Below are positions 1 to 8,088 of a stretch of 33,093 nt of DNA, piece by piece. The position numbers and the translations under genes were made by a program. The stretch is from Draconibacterium orientale (lineage in GTDB: Bacteria; Bacteroidota; Bacteroidia; Bacteroidales; FEN-979). The notes beneath the pieces are model-generated. The model searched no databases, was not told the origin of the DNA, and saw only the letters and a program-made list of their open reading frames with translations. Numbering within the stretch: the first letter of the stretch is position 1; each line of letters begins with the position of its first letter. The stretch spans positions 1 to 33,093 of the forward strand of contig DYQT01000013.1 in NCBI GenBank assembly GCA_020719165.1, written 5' to 3'.

Positions 1-440
1 ATACTGGTCTTGAAATTATCAACAATTGCCTGGTGACAGGTTCTGCAGGTTTCATCGGAAAAGAGAGAGGGATGTCTGATGAAGTCGCCGGAGTGGGCTA
101 AATATTTGTCATCGGTATTGTCGGTTCCTTTATGGCATCCGATACAACCGGTTTTATAATGGCCCGAAGCCTTAAATGCATTGTATCCTTCACCGCCCAT
201 GAATACCCGGTCGTAGGGTTCATAGTGAGGCGCCTCTCCCCCGCAGCCTCCGGCGGGAGCAGCCGTATCGGGGGTGTACACTTTTTGAAGATGAGCGTAA
301 TCAGTGTGACACCCTTCGCAGGAGGCTACCGTGTTGGTAGGGGCGGGATCTGCCGGGTCTGTTTTTGAGCAACTCACCGAGATGGCAATTAAGAACAATA
401 CCGACATCAGGGAGAGTGTAATCTTGCCTAATCTTTTCAT
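1..440 (-). CDS. Multiheme cytochrome c-like lipoprotein, partial (C-terminus beyond the window edge)
   Basis: Manual minus-strand translation from ATG at 440: MKRLGKITLSLMSVLFLIAISVSCSKTDPADPAPTNTVASCEGCHTDY...KTGCIGCHKG...DETCRTCHQAIVDNF. Lipobox-like Cys and three CXXCH motifs. Absent from the ORF track because it is open at the window edge. Confidence 0.85.
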   Translation of the reverse strand, partial: MKRLGKITLSLMSVLFLIAISVSCSKTDPADPAPTNTVASCEGCHTDYAHLQKVYTPDTAAPAGGCGGEAPHYEPYDRVFMGGEGYNAFKASGHYKTGCIGCHKGTDNTDDKYLAHSGDFIRHPSLFSDETCRTCHQAIVDNFKTS

Positions 441-514
441 AACCAATGAATTTAAGTTTCATTTTTCGTTATGTAAAGTTGGCGGTTTTATTCATTCCGC
501 ACGGATAATGGTTA

Positions 515-526
515 TAGTCATGACTA
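515..526. repeat. 12-bp perfect palindrome TAGTCATGACTA
   Basis: Read directly; lies in the divergent intergenic region between the cytochrome gene and the Crp/Fnr regulator. Confidence 0.4.
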
Positions 527-559
527 CAAGAATTGTATGTTACTGCTCATGAGAAAACA

Positions 560-571
560 TGATTTAAATCA
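560..571. promoter_or_regulatory. FNR/CRP-like box TGATTTAAATCA
   Basis: Perfect dyad TGAT-N4-ATCA, resembling the FNR consensus TTGATNNNNATCAA. About 20 bp upstream of a TATATTTG -7 element and 52 bp upstream of a Crp/Fnr gene. Confidence 0.6.
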
Positions 572-591
572 GTGTTTTATATGATTTTTCG

Positions 592-599
592 TATATTTG
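592..599 (+). promoter_or_regulatory. Bacteroidetes -7 element TATATTTG (TAnnTTTG)
   Basis: Exact match to TAnnTTTG 24 bp before the regulator ATG. Confidence 0.5.
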
Positions 600-622
600 C
601 CTTTTAATAAGAGTGAACAGAA

Positions 623-1318
623 ATGGTCAACAAAGAACGCTTTTCCGGATGTACTATCAGTCCTCACCATTGCAGGTGTTTTGAAATGCTTACTCCCGAT
701 GAAAGGGTTAGCATGGATTCTCATTCGGTAAAAGTTAAATATAAAAAAGGAGAGACAATCTGTAAGCAGGGAGCTCTTGCCTCGCATATCATGTATATGG
801 AGAGTGGATTGGCAAAGGTTTTTCTTGAAGACGGGGTTAATTCGCTGGTGCTAAAAATTATTCCTGACGGGAACATGCTCGGGCTCTCTTCGGTGAATTC
901 GGAAAACAACACCTATCAATATTCGGCAATGGCTTACATTGATTCAGAGATCAAGCAAATTGACCTCCGGTTTTTTAAACAGATGCTTGGACAAAATCTC
1001 TTGTTTGCCCAGGAGGTTATCAATATTCTCGGATCAAACAGTGTGCAGATCAATGGCCGGTTTTTCTGTCTTACCCACAAGCAATCATATGGCAGACTGG
1101 CCGACATCCTTCTTTGCCTGTCGGAGCGGATATTCAGAAAATATGATTTTGAATTACCCTTGTCTCGCAAGGACCTGGCGGAATTGTCGGGCATGAGTCC
1201 GGAAACAGTTATCAGGATGCTTAAAAAATTCAATGACGACGGCCTCATCCGGATGGAAGGCAAGTCATTTAGCCTGCTCGATCCGATCAGGATGAAAAGA
1301 ATCAGTGAAACGGGTTAG
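623..1318 (+). CDS. Crp/Fnr family transcriptional regulator
   Basis: 231 aa. cNMP-binding-like beta domain (KKGETICKQGALASHIMYMESGLAKVFLED) and C-terminal HTH (LPLSRKDLAELSGMSPETVIRMLKKFNDDGLI). N-terminal Cys-rich motif CTISPHHCRC. Confidence 0.92.
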   Translation: MVNKERFSGCTISPHHCRCFEMLTPDERVSMDSHSVKVKYKKGETICKQGALASHIMYMESGLAKVFLEDGVNSLVLKIIPDGNMLGLSSVNSENNTYQYSAMAYIDSEIKQIDLRFFKQMLGQNLLFAQEVINILGSNSVQINGRFFCLTHKQSYGRLADILLCLSERIFRKYDFELPLSRKDLAELSGMSPETVIRMLKKFNDDGLIRMEGKSFSLLDPIRMKRISETG

Positions 1319-1322
1319 TTTA

Positions 1323-1561
1323 CTAATTTCCCGATGCCACGGCAACCAGCAATGCTCCGGTGATGTAGGCAGCGATCCACCAAGGCTTGAGCCAAGAATC
1401 ATGAAGGTGGTGGCGGTAATATCCAGGAGAACACCCAGTGCGAGAAATGTAACGATGCCTTTTGTAATCATCCGTTTGCGTTGCTCTGAGATAATGGCAA
1501 TGCTGTAACAAATCAGGGCGGTTTGAACGATGATGATACCGGCAAGGGAAAATGGGCTCAT
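1323..1561 (-). pseudogene. Small hydrophobic membrane protein (possibly HsmA-like), apparent frameshift near 1390-1405
   Basis: N-terminal frame MSPFSLAGIIIVQTALICYSIAIISEQRKRM...LDITATTFMILGS. The hydrophobic continuation KPWWIAAYITGALLVAVASGN* lies in another minus frame that ends at 1323, just past the convergent gene stop at 1318. The unshifted ORF instead runs 54 bp into the regulator gene. Confidence 0.45.
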
Positions 1562-1615
1562 TTTATAATATTTTTAAGCCGGTAAAGATAATTAAAAGGG
1601 GGACTGGTGGGAAAA

Positions 1616-1679
1616 TGGAACGGCAGACAAAAAACCTTCCGGCTAATGCTAGCCGGAAGGTTTTTTGACCGCCGTTCCA
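1616..1679. terminator. Strong bidirectional intrinsic terminator, nested hairpin
   Basis: Inner perfect 17-bp stem AAAAAACCTTCCGGCTA-(ATGC)-TAGCCGGAAGGTTTTTT (1629-1666), plus outer 9-bp arms TGGAACGGC (1616-1624) and GCCGTTCCA (1671-1679). Confidence 0.9.
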
Positions 1680-1685
1680 GGTTTA

Positions 1686-2387
1686 TTAAAACGTACCTGT
1701 GGTGAGGTTTATATAGTATTGTTTGCCGCTTATGGTCAGAGTTCCGGTATAATTACCTGTGTACACCAGCGTTCCGGTGAAGCTGAGGGTTCTCCCGCTG
1801 CTGGTATTCCCGCTTACGATGATGGTGGCCGTGCCACTTTCGAGGATGCCGGTGGTTTTGTTTACCTGAAAATTAACGAGGGTGGTCGATACACTGCCGG
1901 TTATTGAACTATTGCTCCCTATTTTCATGGTAAAAGTCCCTTCCCGTCCCGACTGTCCGTTAACGGTATAATAATCGCCTGTAAGAAAACCGGTTATGTT
2001 GACCGAGCCATCGGCGCTTACGGTGGCATTAACATTTGGTGAATTGTAGCTGCCCGTTGAGGTATAGGCAAGCTGGTAGTTGTTGGGATTCAGAAAACCG
2101 TAGGAATAATTTACCTGATATTGGTAGGTGATAACAGCGCCTGTGGCACTTGTTATGGTGAAGGAGGAGTCGGTCAGCGTTGACTTTATTTTAAGGTTTT
2201 GCGATAATTCAACTGCGTCCTCAATCTGGGAAAGGGTTCCTGCATTTGAGGTGCACATTGAAGTAGCCATGATGGATGCAGCCTCTTCAATTGTTGCGTC
2301 AACAACAGGTGTTTCGTCGCTCTTTTTGCACCCCGAAGCCATGACGATGGCTGCTAAAAGGATGGTTGCAATTTTTAAATTTTTCAT
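1686..2387 (-). CDS. Hypothetical lipoprotein
   Basis: 233 aa starting MKNLKIATILLAAIVMASGCKKSDE (lipobox). Ser/Thr/Gly-rich beta-like body. Ends just before the terminator. Confidence 0.8.
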   Translation of the reverse strand: MKNLKIATILLAAIVMASGCKKSDETPVVDATIEEAASIMATSMCTSNAGTLSQIEDAVELSQNLKIKSTLTDSSFTITSATGAVITYQYQVNYSYGFLNPNNYQLAYTSTGSYNSPNVNATVSADGSVNITGFLTGDYYTVNGQSGREGTFTMKIGSNSSITGSVSTTLVNFQVNKTTGILESGTATIIVSGNTSSGRTLSFTGTLVYTGNYTGTLTISGKQYYINLTTGTF

Positions 2388-2417
2388 TTCGGGTTAAGTT
2401 GTTAAAGGATTTGTAAT

Positions 2418-3065
2418 CTATTTACCAATCAGGTCGTCGCCAACAAACCGCTGCTGCGGATCCCATAAGAGAAAAGCAACAGGAGAATAATATTTAACGA
2501 TTCCGCGATTTTCAAAGCGCTTGATTATCTGGTTGCTGCCAATGAAAAGAAATTTGTCGTCAAGATAATTCTTTAGGATAAAGGCAATGCCACGTTCCCA
2601 TGTACCAAAGAGAGCCGATTTTTCATTTAAAAGCTGGTCAATCTCATTTTCATGCCTGTCGGCAATGGCCCAGGCTCTGGCCATGATCCGCCGCATTTCA
2701 TCGCGGGTTGCCTTCTGCACCTCTTTTTGCTTCGCGGTAAATTCCGGCTCCTGACTGAATGAGAATTCCGGAGAGCTGATCAGCCCGATGCCCGCGCTGT
2801 TTCGTTTTGTAATCAGCTGGCGAACCTGGTTGTTTAGTTGTGCAACCTCCTGTTTTTCCTGGGCAGTGAGCACCTTATCAAGTTTAACACGTTGTGATTG
2901 CATGATTGGTTTAACATTTTTATCCAGGTAGTTGCGGATTTCCAATGCCAACTTTGCCTTCTCATTTTCGGAAGGGGTGCTGAAGGCGGAAAATAAAACG
3001 ACCCCGAACATTAACAGGATGATCATCCCGATCGACCCTGACAGCATTTTTGTTTTTGTTTTCAT
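2418..3065 (-). CDS. Hypothetical exported or membrane-anchored protein
   Basis: Start MKTKTKMLSGSIGMIILLMFGVVLFSAFSTPSENEK at 3065 preferred over the track start at 3170. Charged, helical body. Confidence 0.7.
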   Translation of the reverse strand: MKTKTKMLSGSIGMIILLMFGVVLFSAFSTPSENEKAKLALEIRNYLDKNVKPIMQSQRVKLDKVLTAQEKQEVAQLNNQVRQLITKRNSAGIGLISSPEFSFSQEPEFTAKQKEVQKATRDEMRRIMARAWAIADRHENEIDQLLNEKSALFGTWERGIAFILKNYLDDKFLFIGSNQIIKRFENRGIVKYYSPVAFLLWDPQQRFVGDDLIGK

Positions 3066-3263
3066 GTGATTTGCGTTTAAAATTAATGATTTTTTTGTTG
3101 ACGAAGCAAAACTAATACAGCAGGGCACAGTGAAAAGAAGAAATTCAACCAACGGCAGAATGTTTTGCATAACCGGTGAAATGTGTTCATTGGTTGTTTG
3201 TTTATCGGAAGGTGTCTTTGGTGGGTAGTAAATTACCGGAGGTTTAAAAAATGCAGCAAAGGT

Positions 3264-3295
3264 TTTGCGATTGATGTATCATTGCATTACTTTTG
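3264..3295 (+). promoter_or_regulatory. Bacteroidetes-type promoter TTTG-N20-TACTTTTG
   Basis: TTTG at 3264-3267, 20-bp spacer, TACTTTTG (TAnnTTTG) at 3288-3295, just upstream of the histidine kinase ATG at 3310. Confidence 0.6.
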
Positions 3296-3309
3296 ATACA
3301 ATGTAACCC

Positions 3310-4344
3310 ATGAGTGCAAACCTGCCTGGAATGGTCACACGAAAGAACTATCAACGATTGTTGCATGTTGGATCATGGACGGTATTTCTGATCCTGAGTG
3401 TTTTTATTTTTTCCAACTTCTGGCCCTTGAACATCGCAATTCTGAAAGCGGTGTCAAATGGTTCGTTGTTCATCCTGGTGTTTTATTTGAATCTTTCGGT
3501 TCTGATACCATACTTTTACACGAAGAAACGATACGTTTTGTACATCATGGCGAGTATCGGACTTTTTGGAGTATTTACCTCTCTCAGGATCTTTTTCAGG
3601 GAATATTTTTTTGGATTACCTTCTGTCGTCGGGATGCCGGAACGACCGCTTCAGAGTGAATTTCTGATTGTCAGCAGTTTTCTGTTTGTGTTCGGGATCA
3701 GTATTTTTGTTAAGCTGATACAAAATCACGTCGATTCCGTCGAACGTAACCGGGAGATCATCCGGCAACGCGATGAAGCCGAATTCAGGATGCTGAAGGC
3801 TCAGGTGAATCCTCATTTTCTGTTCAACACCCTCAACAATCTCTACACCCTGGCTTATACCGGTTCCGAAAAAACACCCGGCGCCATTATGTCCCTGTCG
3901 GAAATTATGCGGTATTTGATTTATGAGGCCGGGGCTCAACTGGTTCCGCTTGAAAAGGAGATCAGGTTCCTGACAAACTATGTAGAACTTGAAAAACTCA
4001 GGATCGAAGATACTTCAAAGGTGACTTTTCGGATCGATCAGCCATCGGAAAACAGCATGATCGCACCACTGGTCTTCATTGCTTTTGTTGAAAATGCATT
4101 TAAACACAGCAACATCGATACCGATCCCGAAGGATTTGTCCAGATTTTCCTTTCCTTTGGTGAAAGTGAAATATATTTCACTTGCGAAAACAGTATGCCT
4201 ACGTCAACAATTCCGAAAAAGGAGGGAGGAACGGGTTTGGCTAATGCCAGAGCCAGGCTCGACCTGATGTATCCCGGAAAGGCGGCTCTGCGAATAAACA
4301 GCACCAACCTGGTTTACAGCGTAACTTTAAAAATCAGCATATGA
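3310..4344 (+). CDS. LytS/AlgZ-like sensor histidine kinase
   Basis: N-terminal TM segments, then LKAQVNPHFLFNTLNNLYTLA (His_kinase family motif) and GGTGLANARARLDLMYPG (ATPase G-box). Overlaps the next gene by ATGA. Confidence 0.93.
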   Translation: MSANLPGMVTRKNYQRLLHVGSWTVFLILSVFIFSNFWPLNIAILKAVSNGSLFILVFYLNLSVLIPYFYTKKRYVLYIMASIGLFGVFTSLRIFFREYFFGLPSVVGMPERPLQSEFLIVSSFLFVFGISIFVKLIQNHVDSVERNREIIRQRDEAEFRMLKAQVNPHFLFNTLNNLYTLAYTGSEKTPGAIMSLSEIMRYLIYEAGAQLVPLEKEIRFLTNYVELEKLRIEDTSKVTFRIDQPSENSMIAPLVFIAFVENAFKHSNIDTDPEGFVQIFLSFGESEIYFTCENSMPTSTIPKKEGGTGLANARARLDLMYPGKAALRINSTNLVYSVTLKISI

Positions 4345-5069
4345 AGATCCGTTGCCTGATTGCAGATGATGAGCCACTTGCTTTGAAACTGATTGCCGAT
4401 TACATATCACGGATTCCACATCTTGAGCTTATCGGAAGTTGCAAGAGGGCAACAGATATCCCGGGTTTTGCCGGTCAGGTTGACCTTCTTTTTCTCGACA
4501 TCCGGATGCCGGGGTTATCGGGCATTGAGTTGCTGCGTTCGCTTCCGGTAAAGCCACTGGTGATAATGATTACAGCTTACTCTGAGTACGCAATCGAAGG
4601 ATTTGAACTCGATGTGACTGATTACCTGGTAAAACCAGTCACCTTCGAGCGATTCCTGCAGGCAGTGAACAAAGCGACGCTGCAATATGAATTACAACAT
4701 CGGATGGTTCTGCCACCGCAATCGATCCAGGTTGCCGAGCCAACCGGAGATGCGGGTAAGAAAGACTATTTTTTTGTAAAAAGCGGTTTTAAATCGGTCA
4801 GGATTAATTTCGGTGATATTTTGTACATAGAAGGGCTGAAAGAATATGTAAGCATCTATACTGCCGGCGACCGGAAATTTGTCAAGCTTGCGGCGCTGAA
4901 AGATCTGGAACAGATGCTTCCAAAAGAGCTTTTTATTCGTGTACACAAATCATATATTGTTGCTGTTCATAAGGTTACTGCCGCTTATGGCAACGTCGTT
5001 GAGCTGAATCAGGTGAGTTTGCCGGTTGGGCGAATGTATAAAGAGGCAGTGATGAAAGTATTTTCTTGA
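4341..5069 (+). CDS. LytTR family response regulator
   Basis: Receiver domain (IADDEPLALKLI, LLFLDIRMPGLSGIELL, DYLVKP) plus LytTR DNA-binding domain (DYFFVKSGFKSVRINFGDILYIEGLKEYVSIYT). Confidence 0.94.
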   Translation: MKIRCLIADDEPLALKLIADYISRIPHLELIGSCKRATDIPGFAGQVDLLFLDIRMPGLSGIELLRSLPVKPLVIMITAYSEYAIEGFELDVTDYLVKPVTFERFLQAVNKATLQYELQHRMVLPPQSIQVAEPTGDAGKKDYFFVKSGFKSVRINFGDILYIEGLKEYVSIYTAGDRKFVKLAALKDLEQMLPKELFIRVHKSYIVAVHKVTAAYGNVVELNQVSLPVGRMYKEAVMKVFS

Positions 5070-5160
5070 CCAGGGTGATCCCATTCCAAATTCCTTCCCA
5101 AACGGGAAGTAACGTTCCGCTCAACGGCAGTGGCTTCGCGGATGGGTGAGGTGTTTTTGT

Positions 5161-5353
5161 GATGAATTCAGGCTTGGGTTGGGATACATCAATGATAGCG
5201 TTATAACCTGAATAATTCATCTCGCAAAGACGCAGAGACGCAAAGTTTTGAAATGCTATACTTTAGTTGCATGAAACATTTTATAACAGAAATTTTGTTT
5301 TTCAATACTTTTCATTCAACTACAGTGTCTTTGCGGCTTTGCGGCTTTGCGAG
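5161..5353. repeat. Composite intergenic palindromic element
   Basis: GATGAATTCAGG (5161-5172) pairs with CCTGAATAATTCATC (5207-5221) with a 3-nt bulge. Adjacent CTCGCAAAGACGCAGAGACGCAAAG (5221-5245) pairs 22/25 with the reverse complement of CTTTGCGGCTTTGCGGCTTTGCGAG (5329-5353). Confidence 0.75.
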
Positions 5354-5397
5354 GAATTTTTATGTATAAAGCAGAATAATATTTAAAACCCGGATAT

Positions 5398-8073
5398 ATG
5401 TTAAAAAAAGCTTTGATTCTGCTGCCTTTGGCGTTGCTGCTGCTCTCTTTGGTAAATAGTCCGGCTGGTAAAAGGCCCTGGAATGAAGAGAAAACAGACA
5501 GCCTCGGACCAGCTGTAACAGCGCACTCGCTGGGAATGATGCACAGCACCGTTCACTATGATCTGACACGATTCCTGGCTGTTCAAATGGGCCTTTCGCC
5601 CGATACGGCAGAGATAATCGCGCGGTTTTGTGCCCTGGTTGATCAGATCAACCCCAAACCAGGTTACCCATACCGCCCTTCACTGAACAGCACCAGCATC
5701 CCGGATACTTTTCCAGATTGGCCCGAAAGTATTGCGGGTACCGAAAGAGGGGGATTTACCGGCAATTCGCAAAATGAATTTACCGCTCAATACTGGCATT
5801 TTCCCTTTCGCGACCCGTCCGATTCGCTTACAGGCGATATTGTTTGGGGAACCTATCCGGAGGTTTCTGACTTTGATCATTTTACCGGGCCGCCGCATTT
5901 CTGGCGCGTTCCGATCTCCTATAATCTGAAAAGCATCATGAATTGGGCGTTGTACCATGGCGGGCAGGCTGGTTTACCTGATGAGCTTACGCCGGTTCAG
6001 GTAAAGTATGCTGATGCCGGCAGCTTGGGTTACCAGCTTGTGCAGCCAAATTCTATCCAGGCTTTTGGAATTTTTCTGCACTCCCTTGCCGACTCTTACT
6101 CTCATGAAGAGTGTATGGCCAAAGATACCATCCGGGCACATCCCGCAGGCGACCCCTATTGCGGATTAACCTACCATTCGGAACACGAATTTGCCTACGA
6201 CGTGAGCATGCGCGCCAGATTGCATGCAGACTCATGTGTTCATGCCCTTTGGAGAGCTATCAGGGAATACAAGAGGGTAAACAACATCACCGCTCCGGCT
6301 TTGTGGACAGCAGACAACAATGGATTTCAGGATGGCGATGGCATACCTGACCAACTGGAGGATGATTTCGATACAGATACCACGGAATCATTTCTCGAAC
6401 GATGGAAAAATCCTGCTCCGGGCGATTTGAATGGCGACGGAATAATCAATCACAGCGATCACAGCACCTGGAGAATTCACATGTGCAACATTGGTTTTCA
6501 GCCTTCCATCCAGGTTGGGATCAATTCAGACGGTAGTCAGCCGGCACCTTCTGCCATCCTTGATGTAAAGTCGGTGAATCGCGGATTGCTGATTCCCAGA
6601 GTTTCAACCTCTTCCCGCGACATCCTTCCGTCCCCCGCAACCGGACTTTTAATATACAACACTACCACAAATCAGTTCAACTATTACAATGGAAGTTTTT
6701 GGTGTCGAATCGAAACAACCTATCTCACCTCCAGTACAGGCACATTACATCCCGGAGGTGGAGTTTCGATAAGCGCATCACCCGGTGTATTGCCCGACAG
6801 CTCGGCAATGCTGGATGTAAATGATCCAAACCGGGGTATTTTATTGCCCCGGACAACGCCCGATTTCATTATGACTCCCGCTACCGGATTAACCATTTAC
6901 AACACTGCGACCAACCTTCTTAATTTTTATAATGGCAGCCAGTGGATTGCACTTTGCGCTGCATCCACCGGAACTGCAGGATTTGGCGGAAGTCAAAACC
7001 CGGCTGGTATGGCCATTAGCCCCAACGGCTCGAATTCCCACCATTCAGCCATGCTGGATGTGGCAGCGGTTGACAAAGGGGTGTTGATACCCCGACTTTC
7101 AGCCATACAGCGCGATTCATTGCTTCCCGCTGCAGGTCTGTTAATATACAATACCACGGCAAACAACATGGAGTACCATGATGGTTCATCCTGGTTTCAG
7201 TTAAAAACAAACATGCCCTCTTCCCCTGAAGGCGGAACCCAGGTTCCATCGCAAACGCAGATTATCTGGAACTGGAGTGCTGTTCCCGGCGTTTCAGGAT
7301 ATAAATGGCATGTTGTCAATGACTATGCTGCCGCGACGGACATGGCCGCCTCAACCACTAAAACCGAAACAAATCTTACCTGCGGAACAGCTTATACCCG
7401 GTATGTATGGGCCTATAATGCATGTGGATATTCTTCACCGGTAGTTCTGGCACAAACAACATCGGCTTGTCCTGCCTGTGGTACTTCAATCATCATCAGC
7501 CATGTGGCCGGTGTTGTGGCGCCGGTTGATAAATCGGTAACCTACGGCACGGTGACCAACATTCCGGGTGAGCCTGCAAAGTGTTGGATTACCAGCAACC
7601 TTGGCGCCGACCGGCAGGCATTGAGCAAAATTGACGGTACGGAGGCCTCTGCGGGATGGTACTGGCAGTTTAACCTCAAACAAGGTTATAAATATGGCAC
7701 GATCCGAATACCTGTTTCATTATGGATAACCAGTATCGGTGAGAATTCTGACTGGATTGCCGCCAACGATCCATGTTCCATTGAGCTTGGCGGTAATTGG
7801 CGGGTGCCATCCTTCTCTGAATGGACCAATACAGATGCAAGTGGTAGTTGGTCTGACTGGAACGGCCCATGGCTTTCGGGTTTAAAACTGCATTCTGCCG
7901 GTTATCTTTCAGGCAGTGATGGATCATTGCTTTACCGGGGTTCGGAAGCGGCATATTGGAGCAGCTCGCAGGATGATGTCAACCTTGGATGGAGCCTGTA
8001 TTTTAAAAGCGACTACAGCAGTTTGAACAACGACAGCAAAGCCTATGGCTTCCCGCTGCGTTGCATCAAATAG
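5398..8073 (+). CDS. Large secreted multidomain protein: N-terminal His-rich (possibly phospholipase C/DUF6765-like) region, dockerin/EF-hand-like segment, three LDV-LLIPR repeats, FN3-like region, C-terminal FSU/DUF1566-like domain
   Basis: 891 aa with signal peptide. FGIFLHSLADSYSHEECMAKD; GDGIPDQLEDDFDTDTTE and GDLNGDGIINHSDHSTW; three SAxLDV...G(L/I/V)L(I/L)PR...ATGL.IYNT...FYNGS.W repeats; YWSSSQDDVNLGWSLYFKSDYSSLNNDSKAYGFPLRCIK C-terminus. Confidence 0.8.
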   Translation: MLKKALILLPLALLLLSLVNSPAGKRPWNEEKTDSLGPAVTAHSLGMMHSTVHYDLTRFLAVQMGLSPDTAEIIARFCALVDQINPKPGYPYRPSLNSTSIPDTFPDWPESIAGTERGGFTGNSQNEFTAQYWHFPFRDPSDSLTGDIVWGTYPEVSDFDHFTGPPHFWRVPISYNLKSIMNWALYHGGQAGLPDELTPVQVKYADAGSLGYQLVQPNSIQAFGIFLHSLADSYSHEECMAKDTIRAHPAGDPYCGLTYHSEHEFAYDVSMRARLHADSCVHALWRAIREYKRVNNITAPALWTADNNGFQDGDGIPDQLEDDFDTDTTESFLERWKNPAPGDLNGDGIINHSDHSTWRIHMCNIGFQPSIQVGINSDGSQPAPSAILDVKSVNRGLLIPRVSTSSRDILPSPATGLLIYNTTTNQFNYYNGSFWCRIETTYLTSSTGTLHPGGGVSISASPGVLPDSSAMLDVNDPNRGILLPRTTPDFIMTPATGLTIYNTATNLLNFYNGSQWIALCAASTGTAGFGGSQNPAGMAISPNGSNSHHSAMLDVAAVDKGVLIPRLSAIQRDSLLPAAGLLIYNTTANNMEYHDGSSWFQLKTNMPSSPEGGTQVPSQTQIIWNWSAVPGVSGYKWHVVNDYAAATDMAASTTKTETNLTCGTAYTRYVWAYNACGYSSPVVLAQTTSACPACGTSIIISHVAGVVAPVDKSVTYGTVTNIPGEPAKCWITSNLGADRQALSKIDGTEASAGWYWQFNLKQGYKYGTIRIPVSLWITSIGENSDWIAANDPCSIELGGNWRVPSFSEWTNTDASGSWSDWNGPWLSGLKLHSAGYLSGSDGSLLYRGSEAAYWSSSQDDVNLGWSLYFKSDYSSLNNDSKAYGFPLRCIK
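6550..7203 (+). repeat. Three intragenic ~55-aa protein repeats
   Basis: Approximate units 6550-6711, 6799-6954 and 7045-7203: SAILDVKSVNRGLLIPR / SAMLDVNDPNRGILLPR / SAMLDVAAVDKGVLIPR, each ending YxNG/DGSxW. Confidence 0.85.
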
Positions 8074-8088
8074 TGTTTTGGTTCTGAC

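Noticed and set aside
132-552. Track ORFs 132-368 and 331-552 on the plus strand
   Set aside because: Antisense to the clearly supported multiheme cytochrome (three CXXCH motifs); no family features.
5221-5353. CRISPR-like array
   Set aside because: The repeat units are 7-9 nt inside two inverted arms, with no regular repeat-spacer structure and no cas genes nearby.
6550-7203. Recent tandem duplication within the 891-aa protein
   Set aside because: The three repeats are divergent at nucleotide and amino-acid level, so this is an old protein repeat family rather than a recent DNA duplication.
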